From Vandiemenella viatica (Eukaryota; Arthropoda; Insecta; Orthoptera; Morabidae), in the NCBI GenBank assembly GCA_031002005.1, contig CM061921.1:148523283-148587282 (forward strand): a DNA stretch of 64,000 nt. Reading direction: 5' to 3'. The notes below the pieces were generated by a model. That model made no database searches and was not told the origin of the DNA. It saw only the letters and a program-made list of their open reading frames with translations. The position numbers were made by a program, and so were the translations under genes. Shown here one piece after another: positions 55,101 through 57,389 of this stretch (position 1 is its first letter; every line of letters begins with the position of its first letter).

Positions 55101-55671
55101 TACTAAACATTCCGGTGTCAGCAGAAAAAAAAAAAAAAAAAAAAAAAAAAAAGGTTTATCAGGCACAAATATTGTGCACTGAAAAAATACATGAAAATTG
55201 AGTATATATCATCATCAGTGTACAATTCACATAAAATTTTGGCAATTGATTCCAAAAAGACACTGAAAATACAGAAACAAAGTATAAGATGCTGCACCTA
55301 TGAAGATACCATATCTGATGAAATAATAAGTAAATTAATTCAACTGTATTGACCAACATTACACATGCACAAAATCCTTTCAAGAAAGGGTACATTCAAT
55401 ATTATTTCCTATTAGACTGATTCAAGAGGTTGTATCTTCCAAGGCAGTTTCACGATTATGAGGAAACAGTTAGCAAACAGAAGTAAGAATACCTCTATTA
55501 GACAATGATTTCTACATACCCATCCTTCGTGCCTTTTCAGCATTCTTGTCTGGCCGACGTGTTGCCTGCCCATTGTTGGGAGACGAACGTGGCCTCACCA
55601 CTTCCAGATCCGACTTCCCTCTCTGCAATCCTCCTTCAGCATATTTCTTCCACTGGGTGTTGGAAGTTTGT
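2669..55671 (-). CDS. sick: Neuron navigator (sickie/NAV/UNC-53) gene, 16 internal exons
   Basis: The protein belongs to the neuron navigator family, cytoskeleton-associated AAA+ proteins that act in cell migration and axon growth; Drosophila sickie is the insect member. Sixteen exons on the minus strand, each bounded by AG acceptors and GT donors, give about 2975 coding bases. Order from the N-terminal side: Ser-rich and polyGln/His region, [11 protein letters not shown] segment, coiled coils ([32 protein letters not shown]), KKKKKGW plus [12 protein letters not shown] basic segment, a further coiled coil ([14 protein letters not shown]), then the AAA+ module ([25 protein letters not shown]). 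Reading phases join cleanly at all junctions except exon 3 to 4. The N-terminal exons (a CH domain in UNC-53 and NAV2/3) and the last C-terminal exons are outside the window. Introns reach about 12 kb and are full of transposons. The family assignment is from recognised conserved motifs; the cytoskeletal role is family knowledge. Confidence 0.95.
3175..3223 (+). repeat. Tandem 24-bp duplication
   Basis: The unit ATTTCATTTTAAATGCATAA plus AAT(A/G) occurs twice in a row. Each copy contains ATTTTAAATGCATAAAAT. A simple intronic duplication. Confidence 0.85.
3323..3554 (-). mobile_element. tRNA-derived SINE copy 2
   Basis: The minus-strand head ACCGAGCGTGGTGGGTG and B-box-like CCGGTTCGAATCCC are followed by a core GTTTTCTGTGGTTTCCCC and the same GATGAGGTGTAAAGC tail as copy 1. 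It lies in the 9-kb intron between sickie exons 15 and 16. Confidence 0.9.
4012..4681 (+). mobile_element. Internally deleted mariner (fifth subfamily)
   Basis: A 670-bp element with TA at 4010-4011 and 4682-4683 and long inverted ends (AGGTGTGTAAATATGAAACC on both, about 28 bases). Only the C-terminal half of the transposase remains, so about 600 bases including the N-terminal DNA-binding region are lost. It could move only if supplied with transposase from elsewhere. Confidence 0.94.
4039..4633 (+). pseudogene. C-terminal half of a mariner transposase
   Basis: The open frame 4039-4551 holds [20 protein letters not shown], then [14 protein letters not shown] where other mariners have HDNAPSHT: the catalytic Asp codon is missing. 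The third Asp is kept in [20 protein letters not shown]. Near an A-rich run at 4525-4535 the frame shifts, and the end ([18 protein letters not shown]) is read in another frame to 4633. It has lost the N-terminal half and the second Asp, so it is inactive. Confidence 0.92.
5153..6367 (+). mobile_element. Decayed mariner of subfamily A
   Basis: Degenerate inverted repeats (TATCTCAAAAATAAGGTTCC at the left; the right end inverted gives TGTCTCAAAAGCAAGGTTCC) sit next to TA at 5151-5152 and 6368-6369. The interior matches mariner [18 protein letters not shown] near 5320 corresponds to the start of the 23.4-kb transposase, and [10 protein letters not shown] near 6050 to its third Asp region. Many stops and indels; it is an old fossil. 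Confidence 0.85.
6733..6942 (-). mobile_element. tRNA-derived SINE copy 3 (divergent)
   Basis: Same layout, with the B-box degraded to GGTTTGAATTCCC and the core GTTTTCCATGGTTTCCCCCC. Divergence suggests an older copy. Confidence 0.8.
7650..9780 (-). pseudogene. LINE relic: zinc-finger ORF1 and endonuclease part
   Basis: Reading the minus strand from 9760, the first part has a Cys/His cluster ([25 protein letters not shown]) of PHD-like type, as in ORF1 of some CR1-clade LINEs. Near 8330-8150 it reads [20 protein letters not shown], and near 8080-7960 [15 protein letters not shown] and [11 protein letters not shown], which match the apurinic-like endonuclease (GDFNLPGIDW-type motif, here with the motif's Asp-Phe altered). 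Frameshifts and stops are frequent. A SINE with a 12-bp target duplication is nested at 8331-8571. The reverse transcriptase part is not attached at its 3' side. Confidence 0.7.
8331..8571 (-). mobile_element. tRNA-derived SINE copy 4 with target duplication
   Basis: The clearest copy. On the minus strand ACCGAGCGTGGTGG leads to an A-box TGGTGTAACGG, then the B-box GGTTCGAATCC, core GTTTTCCATGGTTTCC and an A-rich/TATATA tail. The target duplication is CTGTGTCTTATA (8319-8330) and CTGTGTCTTGTA (8572-8583). It is nested in the LINE endonuclease relic. Confidence 0.95.
9955..11135 (-). pseudogene. LINE relic: reverse transcriptase and 3' end
   Basis: Minus-strand readings give [40 protein letters not shown], the catalytic [12 protein letters not shown] after a frame change, [20 protein letters not shown], then the open frame 10643-10308 ([40 protein letters not shown]). 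The C-terminus [16 protein letters not shown] ends near 10200. The following 3' region holds a segment shared with the SINEs (about 10095-10165) and ends in a TAATAATAATAA-type tail near 9960. CR1- or jockey-like; dead. Confidence 0.85.
10085..10175 (-). repeat. SINE-like core inside a LINE 3' region
   Basis: The minus strand reads GGCCATCCTGATCTGGGTTT, then TCCATGGTTTTCCC and ATTCGCCTGG-type sequence (GGCGAATGCTGGGATGG), the same core as in the tRNA-derived SINEs, but here it follows the C-terminus of a LINE reverse transcriptase with no tRNA head between. Confidence 0.75.
11136..11959. other. AT-rich intron, no supported feature
   Basis: Very AT-rich intronic sequence between a LINE relic and sickie exon 15; several similar TTAGAAATAATTTAACAAC-like motifs occur at 11245 and 11430, perhaps an old internal duplication. 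No coding signal. Confidence 0.5.
11960..12106 (-). CDS. sick: sickie/NAV exon 15, Walker A of AAA+ domain (147 bp)
   Basis: Acceptor ATCATAG and donor TTCAA|GTTAGT. The peptide has hydrophobic RRIILCG leading into the Walker A motif GPSGTGKS, then [18 protein letters not shown]. This is the nucleotide-binding P-loop. It exits with two bases that form Asn with exon 16. The next intron is about 9 kb. Confidence 0.97.
12723..12961 (-). CDS. sick: sickie/NAV exon 14, pre-AAA conserved domain (239 bp)
   Basis: Acceptor GCTACAG and donor AAAG|GTATG. It encodes [40 protein letters not shown] and ends PKSIVQR after a C-rich middle. This continues exon 13 and is the segment that connects to the P-loop exon. 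It exits with two bases, completing Arg with exon 15. Confidence 0.95.
13268..13437 (-). CDS. sick: sickie/NAV exon 13, pre-AAA conserved domain (170 bp)
   Basis: Acceptor ATTTACAG and donor AAG|GTAACT. It encodes [40 protein letters not shown] and [16 protein letters not shown], the conserved region directly in front of the NAV AAA+ module. The exit phase is 0. A weaker open reading in another frame covers the same bases and is a shadow. Confidence 0.94.
13830..14500 (-). pseudogene. LINE relic: reverse transcriptase N-terminal part
   Basis: On the minus strand [11 protein letters not shown] is followed by [32 protein letters not shown], then (shifted) [12 protein letters not shown] and, further on, [18 protein letters not shown] and FVGSRRLM traces. 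The order corresponds to the start of the reverse transcriptase in the 61-kb LINE (SPGGDGI to FVDFKKAYD), with extensive decay. It lies in the intron between sickie exons 12 and 13. Confidence 0.6.
15235..16083 (-). pseudogene. LINE relic: reverse transcriptase C-terminal part
   Basis: The open frame 16083-15769 has [40 protein letters not shown] and [20 protein letters not shown], matching the C-terminal thumb-like segment of a common insect non-LTR family (ALALCYSAAEYASPVW..LNETCRIITG..LAGIAPP pattern, recalled from the family). Lower coordinates decay into stops. Its upstream end is about 50 bases from the donor of sickie exon 12. Confidence 0.65.
16136..16289 (-). CDS. sick: sickie/NAV exon 12, coiled-coil end and Ser-rich linker (154 bp)
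   Basis: Acceptor ATTTCAG and donor GCAG|GTAAGT. It encodes [20 protein letters not shown] then [20 protein letters not shown], the end of the coiled coil and the linker before the AAA+ region. The exit phase is 1. A LINE relic begins about 50 bases past the donor. Confidence 0.95.
16845..17428 (+). pseudogene. LINE relic: 3' end of a reverse transcriptase ORF
   Basis: The plus strand reads [33 protein letters not shown], a stop, then an open frame 17046-17297 with [20 protein letters not shown] and [20 protein letters not shown]. It ends with an ATTATTATTATTATT tail at about 17405-17425. Same broad clade as the 10-kb LINE relic but opposite orientation, without the SINE-like core. Confidence 0.8.
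19016..19063. repeat. Poly(T) run of 48 bases
   Basis: An uninterrupted T run (an A tail on the minus strand). About 50 bp of nonrepetitive sequence precedes it in minus orientation. It may be the tail of a retroposed transcript in sense with sickie or a slippage-prone homopolymer; length is uncertain in any assembly. Confidence 0.9.
19310..19334. repeat. Poly(G) run
   Basis: Seventeen G, one A, then seven G. Rare in an AT-rich intron and prone to sequencing error. It could form a G-quadruplex on the plus strand. Confidence 0.9.
19846..19985 (-). mobile_element. SINE-like core, copy 11
   Basis: Plus-strand GGGAACCATCCAGGCTTTCG and GGGAAACTGCC followed by GGGGATCAGGTGGACCAGG match the SINE core order (GGAACCATCCCAGCATTCGC...GGATCAGGATGGCC in the LINE copy at 10.1 kb). 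The head is degraded. Confidence 0.5.
22176..22338 (-). CDS. sick: sickie/NAV exon 11, second coiled coil (163 bp)
   Basis: Acceptor TTTCCAG and donor GAGG|GTATG. It encodes [20 protein letters not shown] then [20 protein letters not shown] and MR, a strongly predicted coiled coil conserved across NAV proteins. The intron between exons 10 and 11 is only 82 bases, the shortest seen here. Confidence 0.95.
22421..22605 (-). CDS. sick: sickie/NAV exon 10, basic segment (185 bp)
   Basis: Acceptor CTTTGCAG and donor GGC|GTGAGT. It begins [20 protein letters not shown], which matches the NAV segment after the polyLys stretch, then an acidic/Ser part ([20 protein letters not shown]) and a Gly/Ser end. 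It exits after two bases, completing an Ala codon with exon 11. Confidence 0.94.
23280..24602 (+). mobile_element. Near-complete mariner element A (D34D)
   Basis: A 1323-bp element is bounded by TA (23278-23279, 24603-24604) and by about 31-bp inverted repeats starting CGAGGGGCAAGTAA with one mismatch between ends. It carries a transposase with one frameshift. It is inserted in the intron between sickie exons 9 and 10. Its GC content is visibly higher than the flanking intron, consistent with recent arrival. Confidence 0.96.
23443..24502 (+). pseudogene. Mariner A transposase, single frameshift
   Basis: Two frames together make one mariner transposase of typical length (about 350 residues). 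The first frame (23443 onward) starts [20 protein letters not shown] and carries the paired helix-turn-helix region (HVRKWCREF) and the first catalytic Asp in GDETWC. Around 23945-23955 the frame shifts, and the second frame runs to 24502 with [16 protein letters not shown], the second Asp in HHDNARPH and the third in [13 protein letters not shown], 34 residues apart. All three catalytic Asp remain, so the frameshift is the only obvious lesion. An older copy of the same subfamily lies at 5153-6367. Confidence 0.93.
24769..24896 (-). CDS. sick: sickie/NAV exon 9, Ser-rich to polyLys (128 bp)
   Basis: Acceptor ATCTAAG (a less common AAG acceptor) and donor TGG|GTGAGC. It encodes [20 protein letters not shown] and then a polybasic KKKKKGW end, both typical of NAV proteins. 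The exit phase is 0. A mariner element lies in the intron just downstream, its end about 165 bases from this exon. Confidence 0.94.
24897..26302. other. Intron between sickie exons 8 and 9, no supported feature
   Basis: AT-rich, no coding or terminal-repeat signal up to the SINE at 26303. Confidence 0.5.
26303..26534 (-). mobile_element. tRNA-derived SINE copy 5 (divergent)
   Basis: Head GCCGAGGGTTGTAGGTG and B-box-like GGTTCAATTCCC on the minus strand, with a worn core (ATGTTTCCATGATTTC). It lies just downstream of sickie exon 8. Confidence 0.75.
26711..26855 (-). CDS. sick: sickie/NAV exon 8, coiled coil and Ser-rich linker (145 bp)
   Basis: Acceptor ATTCAG and donor ATG|GTAGCC. It encodes [20 protein letters not shown], a leucine heptad segment, then a linker with [19 protein letters not shown]. 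It exits with one base, which joins exon 9 as a Gly codon. Confidence 0.93.
26940..27023 (-). CDS. sick: sickie/NAV exon 7, coiled coil (84 bp)
   Basis: A phase 0-0 exon of exactly 28 codons with acceptor TTTCAG and donor GGAAG|GTATC. It encodes [20 protein letters not shown] and LTSTAERK, continuing the coiled coil of exon 6. The length is a multiple of three, so skipping it would keep the frame. Confidence 0.93.
27391..27475 (+). other. tRNA-like relic (GCTCAGTTGGTA A-box)
   Basis: CACAGCTCAGTTGGTAAAGTG matches a tRNA D-arm/A-box (16 bases very close to TAGCTCAGTTGGTAGAG). The expected GGTTCAAATCC B-box is degraded to AAGTCAAGG. This may be the head of an old tRNA-derived SINE. Confidence 0.35.
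28322..28473 (-). CDS. sick: sickie/NAV exon 6, coiled-coil start (152 bp)
   Basis: Acceptor GTTCCAG and donor AAT|GTGAGT. It encodes [20 protein letters not shown], then the heptad-like [20 protein letters not shown] and [10 protein letters not shown]. This is one of the most conserved NAV blocks and the start of a coiled coil. It exits in phase 0 into exon 7. Confidence 0.95.
28561..29759 (-). mobile_element. Tc1-like transposon relic
   Basis: About 1199 bp with inverted ends: TACACTGGTCAGCCAGAACA on the left and its near-inverse ending CTGATCAGTGTA on the right, with TA outside both (28559-28560, 29760-29761). Minus-strand coding remains include [20 protein letters not shown] (N-terminal HTH), [15 protein letters not shown] (the Tc1 third catalytic region) and [20 protein letters not shown] at the C-terminus. 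Several stops are present. It lies in the intron between sickie exons 5 and 6, ending close to exon 6. Confidence 0.9.
29888..30321. mobile_element. hAT MITE (CAGGGGTGGCCAACC ends)
   Basis: The 434-bp unit begins CAGGGGTGGCCAACCC and ends with its inverse GGTTGGCCACCCCTG. Flanking octamers are ATTTATGA and AGTTATGA, 7 of 8 identical. The interior is AT-rich and noncoding apart from GC-rich subterminal pieces (GTGGGCCAC, CGGGCCGC). It lies directly beside the Tc1-like relic. Confidence 0.93.
30322..31863. other. Unassigned intronic stretch
   Basis: Contains a 115-codon open frame (30326-30673, plus) without recognisable family and a moderately GC-rich piece at 30960-31230. No ends or motifs identify an element. 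Confidence 0.45.
31866..33132 (-). mobile_element. Mariner relic (fourth subfamily)
   Basis: A 1267-bp unit has TA outside both ends (31864-31865, 33133-33134) and inverted ends beginning CGAGGTCTGATAAATAAATA and CGAGGTCTGATCAAAAAATA. Minus-strand fragments include [13 protein letters not shown] (third Asp region, Asp kept) and [12 protein letters not shown] near the C-terminus, with GDYMESP in another frame. Multiple stops and frame changes. The subfamily differs from A, B and C by its ends. Confidence 0.87.
33135..34200. other. Unassigned intronic stretch
   Basis: AT-rich sequence between the mariner relic and the SINE at 34203. No feature found. Confidence 0.5.
34203..34434 (-). mobile_element. 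tRNA-derived SINE copy 6
   Basis: Well kept: minus-strand head ACCGAGAGTGGTGCTGTAAT, B-box GGTTCGAATCCC, core GTTTTCCATGGTTTCCCT. Near 8331-8571 in sequence, including the CTAAGCAGG-type tail. It lies 200 bases from sickie exon 5. Confidence 0.93.
34633..34748 (-). CDS. sick: sickie/NAV exon 5 (116 bp)
   Basis: Acceptor TTTTCAG and donor GAAG|GTGAGT. It completes a split Arg codon from exon 4 and encodes [20 protein letters not shown] plus [18 protein letters not shown], a conserved Ser-rich NAV segment that leads into the first coiled coil. It exits with one base, which forms a Val codon with exon 6. Confidence 0.92.
35640..37700 (-). pseudogene. Unnamed insect repeat ORF split by the hAT insertion
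   Basis: Coding traces on the minus strand flank the hAT copy. To the right (37202-37400) they read [19 protein letters not shown] and [17 protein letters not shown]; to the left (35640-35820) [17 protein letters not shown] then KDACGG. The order and motif style (ESHY, MH..Y, FN..Y..G.F, K.D.C) match a repeated uncharacterised insect protein family that I recognise but cannot name. The two halves continue each other across the target duplication. The ORF has frameshifts and is not functional. Confidence 0.55.
35825..37201 (+). mobile_element. hAT element relic inserted in an older repeat ORF
   Basis: Ends read TAGGGTTACCAGATGTCCCC on the left and the inverse TAGGGTTACCAGAATTTTTT on the right, with flanking octamers ATGTAAGG (35817-35824) and ATATAAGG (37202-37209), 7 of 8 identical. 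Plus-strand remains near 36790-36900 read [20 protein letters not shown], the hAT C-terminal dimerisation motif, in a decayed frame. CCCCG-rich sequence marks both ends. Confidence 0.88.
38044..38523. mobile_element. hAT MITE with perfect 8-bp target duplication
   Basis: A 480-bp noncoding unit bounded by degenerate inverted ends (CAGTGTTCCTCAACC and CAGCATTTCTCAATC) and by the identical octamer ATTTAAGC on both sides (38036-38043, 38524-38531). There is no coding potential. This is a nonautonomous hAT derivative. Confidence 0.93.
38532..40772. other. Unassigned intronic stretch
   Basis: No coding or repeat structure recognised between the 38-kb hAT MITE and the inverted repeat at 40.77 kb; one plus-strand frame of 98 codons at 39828 has no recognisable family. 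Confidence 0.45.
40773..40980. repeat. Imperfect inverted repeat with 60-bp arms
   Basis: Left arm 40773-40836 and right arm 40918-40980 are inverse copies (CCCACTGGAAGAGC-type outer part, GCAACATTT..AAGTCGCTCTC inner part), about 80 bases apart, with roughly 75-80% identity by eye. Both arms read as similar peptides on opposite strands: [19 protein letters not shown] on the minus strand and [18 protein letters not shown] on the plus strand. Confidence 0.75.
41675..41812 (-). CDS. sick: sickie/NAV exon 4 (138 bp, alternative start 41798)
   Basis: The peptide [20 protein letters not shown] followed by [20 protein letters not shown] is a NAV hallmark. The outer acceptor (CATGTGGCAG, exon start 41812) has the better pyrimidine-rich lead but needs two bases from the previous exon. 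The inner acceptor (AAATCAG, exon start 41798) accepts one base and fits exon 3, dropping STKS. The donor is TCAAG|GTAA and the exit phase is 2, matching exon 5. Confidence 0.88.
42148..42365 (-). mobile_element. tRNA-derived SINE copy 7, nested in the DD41D relic
   Basis: Minus-strand head TCGAGCATGGTGGGTAAGC, B-box GGTTCGAATCCCC, core TTTTCCATGGTTTCCC and tail GATGAGGCGTAAAACC. It interrupts coding traces of the old DD41D relic. Confidence 0.88.
42696..44029 (+). mobile_element. Complete DD41D transposon with TA target duplication
   Basis: A 1334-bp element starts CCGGGTGCTTCAAAAAAATG and ends with its inverse (the right end begins CAGGGTGCTTC on the opposite strand), about 32 bases per terminal repeat with roughly one mismatch. 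TA lies immediately outside both ends (42694-42695 and 44030-44031). It carries the intact transposase at 42838-43899. It sits inside an older minus-strand relic of the same broad group, so it is the younger insertion. Confidence 0.93.
42838..43899 (+). CDS. Intact DD41D (rosa-like) Tc1/mariner transposase
   Basis: This is an uninterrupted 353-residue DDE/D transposase that would cut and rejoin its element through the terminal repeats. The N-terminal third looks like a helix-turn-helix DNA-binding part ([15 protein letters not shown], then [11 protein letters not shown]). Catalytic motifs are IIWSDEAQF (first Asp), FQQDGAPPH (second Asp) and [13 protein letters not shown] (third Asp). Counting from the second to the third Asp gives 41 intervening residues, the spacing of the DD41D group (rosa family), not mariner D34D or Tc1 D34E. 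No stop or frameshift breaks it, and near-identical inverted repeats flank it, so it may still be functional or recently was. Confidence 0.93.
   Translation: MGDVRLSFEERKQVIKWYWKFENVNEVQRQWRREYDTEPPSRLTITRIRDKFEVHGTVCDVHKGHSGRPRTATSDESSMAVLELFQRSPNKSSRQGARESDVSASSVLRILKRGKYRVYIPRLVQQLSDDDPDRRLQFCEWIQEMVIREPGFMGSIIWSDEAQFKLNGTVNRHNCVYWGEENPHITIEKAVNLPGVNVWCGLSSRGLIGPFRFEGTVTGINYLTMLADSIFPAIRALYGNDDFYFQQDGAPPHYHRDVRAYLDQNLSGRWIGRRGPIEFPARSPDLTPLDFFLWGTVKDEVYKRKPRNLDILWNEIQAVCREISLDVLIRCTESVVTRTQNCIDAAGHQFEQY
44501..45085. other. Unassigned intronic stretch
   Basis: It probably contains the unrecognised right end of the old DD41D relic. No readable motif. Confidence 0.4.
45086..45246 (-). mobile_element. 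Degenerate SINE copy 9
   Basis: Core similarity (AGGTTTTTCCATGGGTTCC on the minus strand, CTTGCCGTTCCTTGTC on the tail side), head unreadable. Same orientation as the others. Confidence 0.5.
45545..45668 (-). mobile_element. Degenerate SINE copy 10
   Basis: A worn piece with the end GAGCCTGGTGTCTGAGCAGT in place of the head and GGTTTTCAAAGAGGCC in place of the core. Very old, assignment by layout. Confidence 0.4.
45823..46155 (+). pseudogene. Unrecognised open frame, perhaps a LINE linker piece
   Basis: The 110-codon frame contains [20 protein letters not shown], which recalls the linker between endonuclease and reverse transcriptase in jockey/CR1-type LINEs (DG..I.D...IANKFN.YF). No catalytic motif is present and the neighbouring sequence does not extend the match. 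Low certainty. Confidence 0.25.
47296..48577 (-). mobile_element. Mariner element C nested in a Tc1-like relic
   Basis: A 1282-bp element is flanked by TA (47294-47295, 48578-48579) with inverted repeats around GGTTTGAAAAGTTCTCGG. The transposase is on the minus strand. The sequences on either side belong to a Tc1-like relic (46372-48858), so this is a later insertion into it. Confidence 0.93.
47320..48420 (-). pseudogene. Mariner C transposase, stop and frameshifts
   Basis: On the minus strand the reading has [20 protein letters not shown] at the N-terminal side, HTH-like [10 protein letters not shown], then a stop near 48074. It resumes with [20 protein letters not shown] and the first Asp in TTDETWVDY, and shifts frame near 47780. 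The second Asp is in [10 protein letters not shown] (Ile where most mariners have Asn) and the third in [13 protein letters not shown], 34 residues later. The C-terminal part is frameshifted again near 47500. It is not functional. Confidence 0.9.
49440..49640 (-). mobile_element. tRNA-derived SINE copy 8, lacking most of the tRNA head
   Basis: Core TTTCCATGGTTTCCCC and the CCTTTTC/CCTTATCC tail side are present; the B-box side reads GTTTCAAATCCC and the 5' head is missing or too worn to read. Confidence 0.75.
50323..51862 (+). mobile_element. hAT element with perfect 8-bp target duplication
   Basis: The ends are identical for 16 bases (TAGGGTTCGGATCTTT, inverted at the right). The octamer ATCATCAG flanks both sides (50315-50322 and 51863-51870), the target size of hAT transposons. 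The 1540-bp interior carries a broken hAT-type coding region. It is inserted in the intron between sickie exons 3 and 4. Confidence 0.95.
50552..51483 (+). pseudogene. hAT-type transposase fragment (CGGBP1-like group)
   Basis: The first frame (50552-50893) has [40 protein letters not shown] and [15 protein letters not shown], the central part of a hAT transposase of the kind often annotated in insects as CGG triplet repeat-binding protein 1-like. A frame change near 50890 leads to [40 protein letters not shown] and a long tail to 51483. The N-terminal BED finger and the C-terminal dimerisation region are not visible. Whether it was a transposase fragment or a domesticated-type reading is unclear, but the terminal repeats favour a transposon. 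Confidence 0.85.
51871..53577. other. Intron between sickie exons 3 and 4, proximal part
   Basis: AT-rich with homopolymer T at 52100-52117 and 52660; only the candidate 27-bp microexon at 52485-52511 stands out. Confidence 0.5.
52485..52511 (-). CDS. Candidate 27-bp microexon between exons 3 and 4
   Basis: The minus strand reads TTATGGCAG, then 27 bases, then GTAGTG. The stretch would encode TSGIGLSQ plus a split Gly/Glu codon in the phase left by exon 3, and 27 bases would keep the frame. Splice sites are acceptable but short matches of this kind occur by chance in introns. It would fit before the inner acceptor of exon 4 (start 41798). Support is weak without transcripts. Confidence 0.3.
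53578..53718 (-). CDS. sick: sickie/NAV exon 3 (141 bp)
   Basis: Acceptor GTTTCAG and donor A|GTAATA bound 141 bases, phase 1 in and phase 1 out, joining exon 2 through a split Val codon. The peptide contains [20 protein letters not shown] and then [20 protein letters not shown], a conserved NAV block. The single trailing base does not fit the best-looking acceptor of exon 4, so the junction to exon 4 is unresolved. Confidence 0.88.
54101..54718 (-). CDS. sick: sickie/NAV exon 2, Ser-rich with polyGln/His tract (618 bp)
   Basis: This is the largest exon, with acceptor TTTCAG and donor CAG|GTACCG, one split base at each end (phase 1 in, phase 1 out). It encodes about 206 residues: a Ser/Gly-rich lead ([15 protein letters not shown]), a basic Gly-rich segment, then a run alternating Gln and His blocks around 54310-54432, followed by a Ser/Pro/Tyr-rich part ([20 protein letters not shown]). 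The Gln/His run is written with CAG/CAA and CAC/CAT codons and is the most repetitive coding stretch of the window, so length variation is likely. Other frames through the tract give long but meaningless open frames. Confidence 0.88.
54310..54432 (-). repeat. Coding CAG/CAT trinucleotide tract (polyGln/His)
   Basis: On the plus strand it appears as interrupted GTT/GCT/GTG/ATG triplets. On the coding strand it gives blocks of Gln separated by blocks of His. Interruptions between CAG and CAA and the mix with CAC/CAT make it less slippery than a pure CAG run, yet it is still a candidate coding microsatellite. Confidence 0.85.
55125..55152. repeat. Poly(A) run of 28 bases
   Basis: Pure A run in the intron between sickie exons 1 and 2, without a recognisable retroelement next to it. 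Confidence 0.9.
55520..55671 (-). CDS. sick: sickie/NAV exon 1 of window (152 bp)
   Basis: Acceptor TTGACAG and donor GGTATGTA frame a 152-base exon. It enters at the third codon position and leaves after one base, so it joins exon 2 as a split Gly codon. The peptide ([20 protein letters not shown], then a Pro/Arg-rich stretch ending NAEKARRMG) is hydrophilic and basic, as expected of the region before the NAV coiled coils. It is the most upstream exon I can support; the gene continues beyond it to higher coordinates. Confidence 0.8.
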
Positions 55672-55823
55672 CTGTCAAATAATAATCCAGACAATTCAGC
55701 GAGTTATAAAAATGGGGAAGTAAAAAGATCCAGCAGAAAAAATTCTTATATCCTAATCACTTACTAACTTACTATTAATTCTGAGACATCATTCTATGAT
55801 GTAATATGAGAAGAAAGCATCAC

Positions 55824-57151
55824 ACGGGTGTGGCAAAATGATCTGACTGTTTTCGCCGCTGTATTGTCGAGTGAGTGGATGGTGAGGGGTGTTGGGGATA
55901 GGCGCATTCCAGAGGCCACACATGGACATTTGTAGTGGCCATGGAGCAGTGTTCGGGTGAGCACCATGCATTTGTTGTCGAGGCATTTTTTTAAAGTAGC
56001 AATTCCTGCGTTGCTGTTCAGTGGCAGTTCCGTGTTTTAATGTGGGTCCAAGAGGAAGAGTCCCAACTTGTAACACAATTATGCTATGGGTGAGCGCCTC
56101 CAAAGCTACCAGTTCAGCGTTTAAAAAGAAGTCGACCAAGGTCATCCAGAATGCCAAAGAATATCGATCGAGTAAGAGAACTGTGGAAGCCAGTCTTCGG
56201 CGGTCGGCCCGTAAACATGCTGCTGCTATGCACACGTCTGACCGCTCGGCAAGATGAATATAGCATTTTGATCTGCACTTCCACTCGTACAAAATGGCTA
56301 TTGTCCAGCATTTAAAGCGTAATGACTATGTAAAGCATTTGCAGAAGAAATGATTGCTATGTTGACTGATGAAAAAATTTTAATGATGAGCAACCAGGCA
56401 CATTTCCATCTGGATGGTTATGTAAACAAACAGAACTTTCGTTATTGGTCGGCTACAAATCCGGAACAACTGCATGAACGTCCTCTGCATAGTCCTAAGG
56501 TTACCATGTGGTGTGGTGTAGCAAAAAGGTGTGTCATTTGGCCATACTTCTTTGAAGAGGGTGGTCGAACTGTTACGATCAATTCGTAATGTTATTTGTT
56601 GATGTTGAAAAACTTACTGATCCCTGAACTTAAAGAGAAATAGTTTAGTATGCAGGAGGATATGGTTCCAACAGGATGGGTCAACTGCCCATACAGCCAA
56701 TGAGTTTATGGAAGTTTTGAGAAGCAAGTTTCGTTGTCGAGTGATCTTGCGTTTTGGGGACATTGAATAGCCAGCTCGCTCTCCAGACCTTAGCGTTTGT
56801 GATTTTTTCTTGTGGGGGCTCCTTGAAGCAAGAGTTTACACAAACAAATCCCACACACTGGACGAACTGAAAGAATCCATACGCCAAGAAATCACCAACC
56901 TGACTCGTGAAATGTTAGAGCAGGTGTTCAACAGCTTCAATGCAAGGTTGGAAGAATGCTTGGTCAAAGATGGACGTCATTTAAAGGACGTTATCTTCAC
57001 ATCTTAAACGAATGAAATTGGTTGTTCTGATGTTATTTTCATTAATTTACATGAACACCCTTCTGTAATAAGCATAAAAAAGGTTTTGTATCACTTTTAT
57101 TTTTCATGATGTTTTTACTTTAAAACAATCAGATCTATTTGCCGCACCCTG
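55824..57151 (+). mobile_element. Decayed DD41D-type element next to sickie exon 1
   Basis: Inverted ends are recognisable (CGGGTGTGGCAAAATGATCT at the left; the right end inverted gives CAGGGTGCGGCAAATAGATC) with TA following the right end at 57152-57153. Coding fragments on the plus strand read KATSSAFKKKSTKVI, SARKHAAAMHTSDRSAR, FHLDGYVNKQNFRYWS, SPKVTMWCGV, RSPDLSVCDFFLWG and DGRHLKDVIFTS. The first catalytic site reads SNQAHFHL where SDEAHFHL is usual. It is a dead copy about 150 bases upstream of sickie exon 1. Confidence 0.88.
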
Positions 57152-57389
57152 TATCTTTGGTATGACTGTCTAAGCAGTCATAACTCCTCAACCTACCCTG
57201 GTAACATCTAAATATGTAGCAGTAATTTTTAAAATCTTAAAAATAATAATTTGCTCTCTTGTTTTAAATTGTTATTGCCTTTGTAAGTCTGTAAATATTC
57301 TCCAAATAATAGGATACTTTAAAAATAGTACAGCTAACATATACTAATCAGAAATAATGAAAGAAAGCTCCTGCGAATTACAATTACAT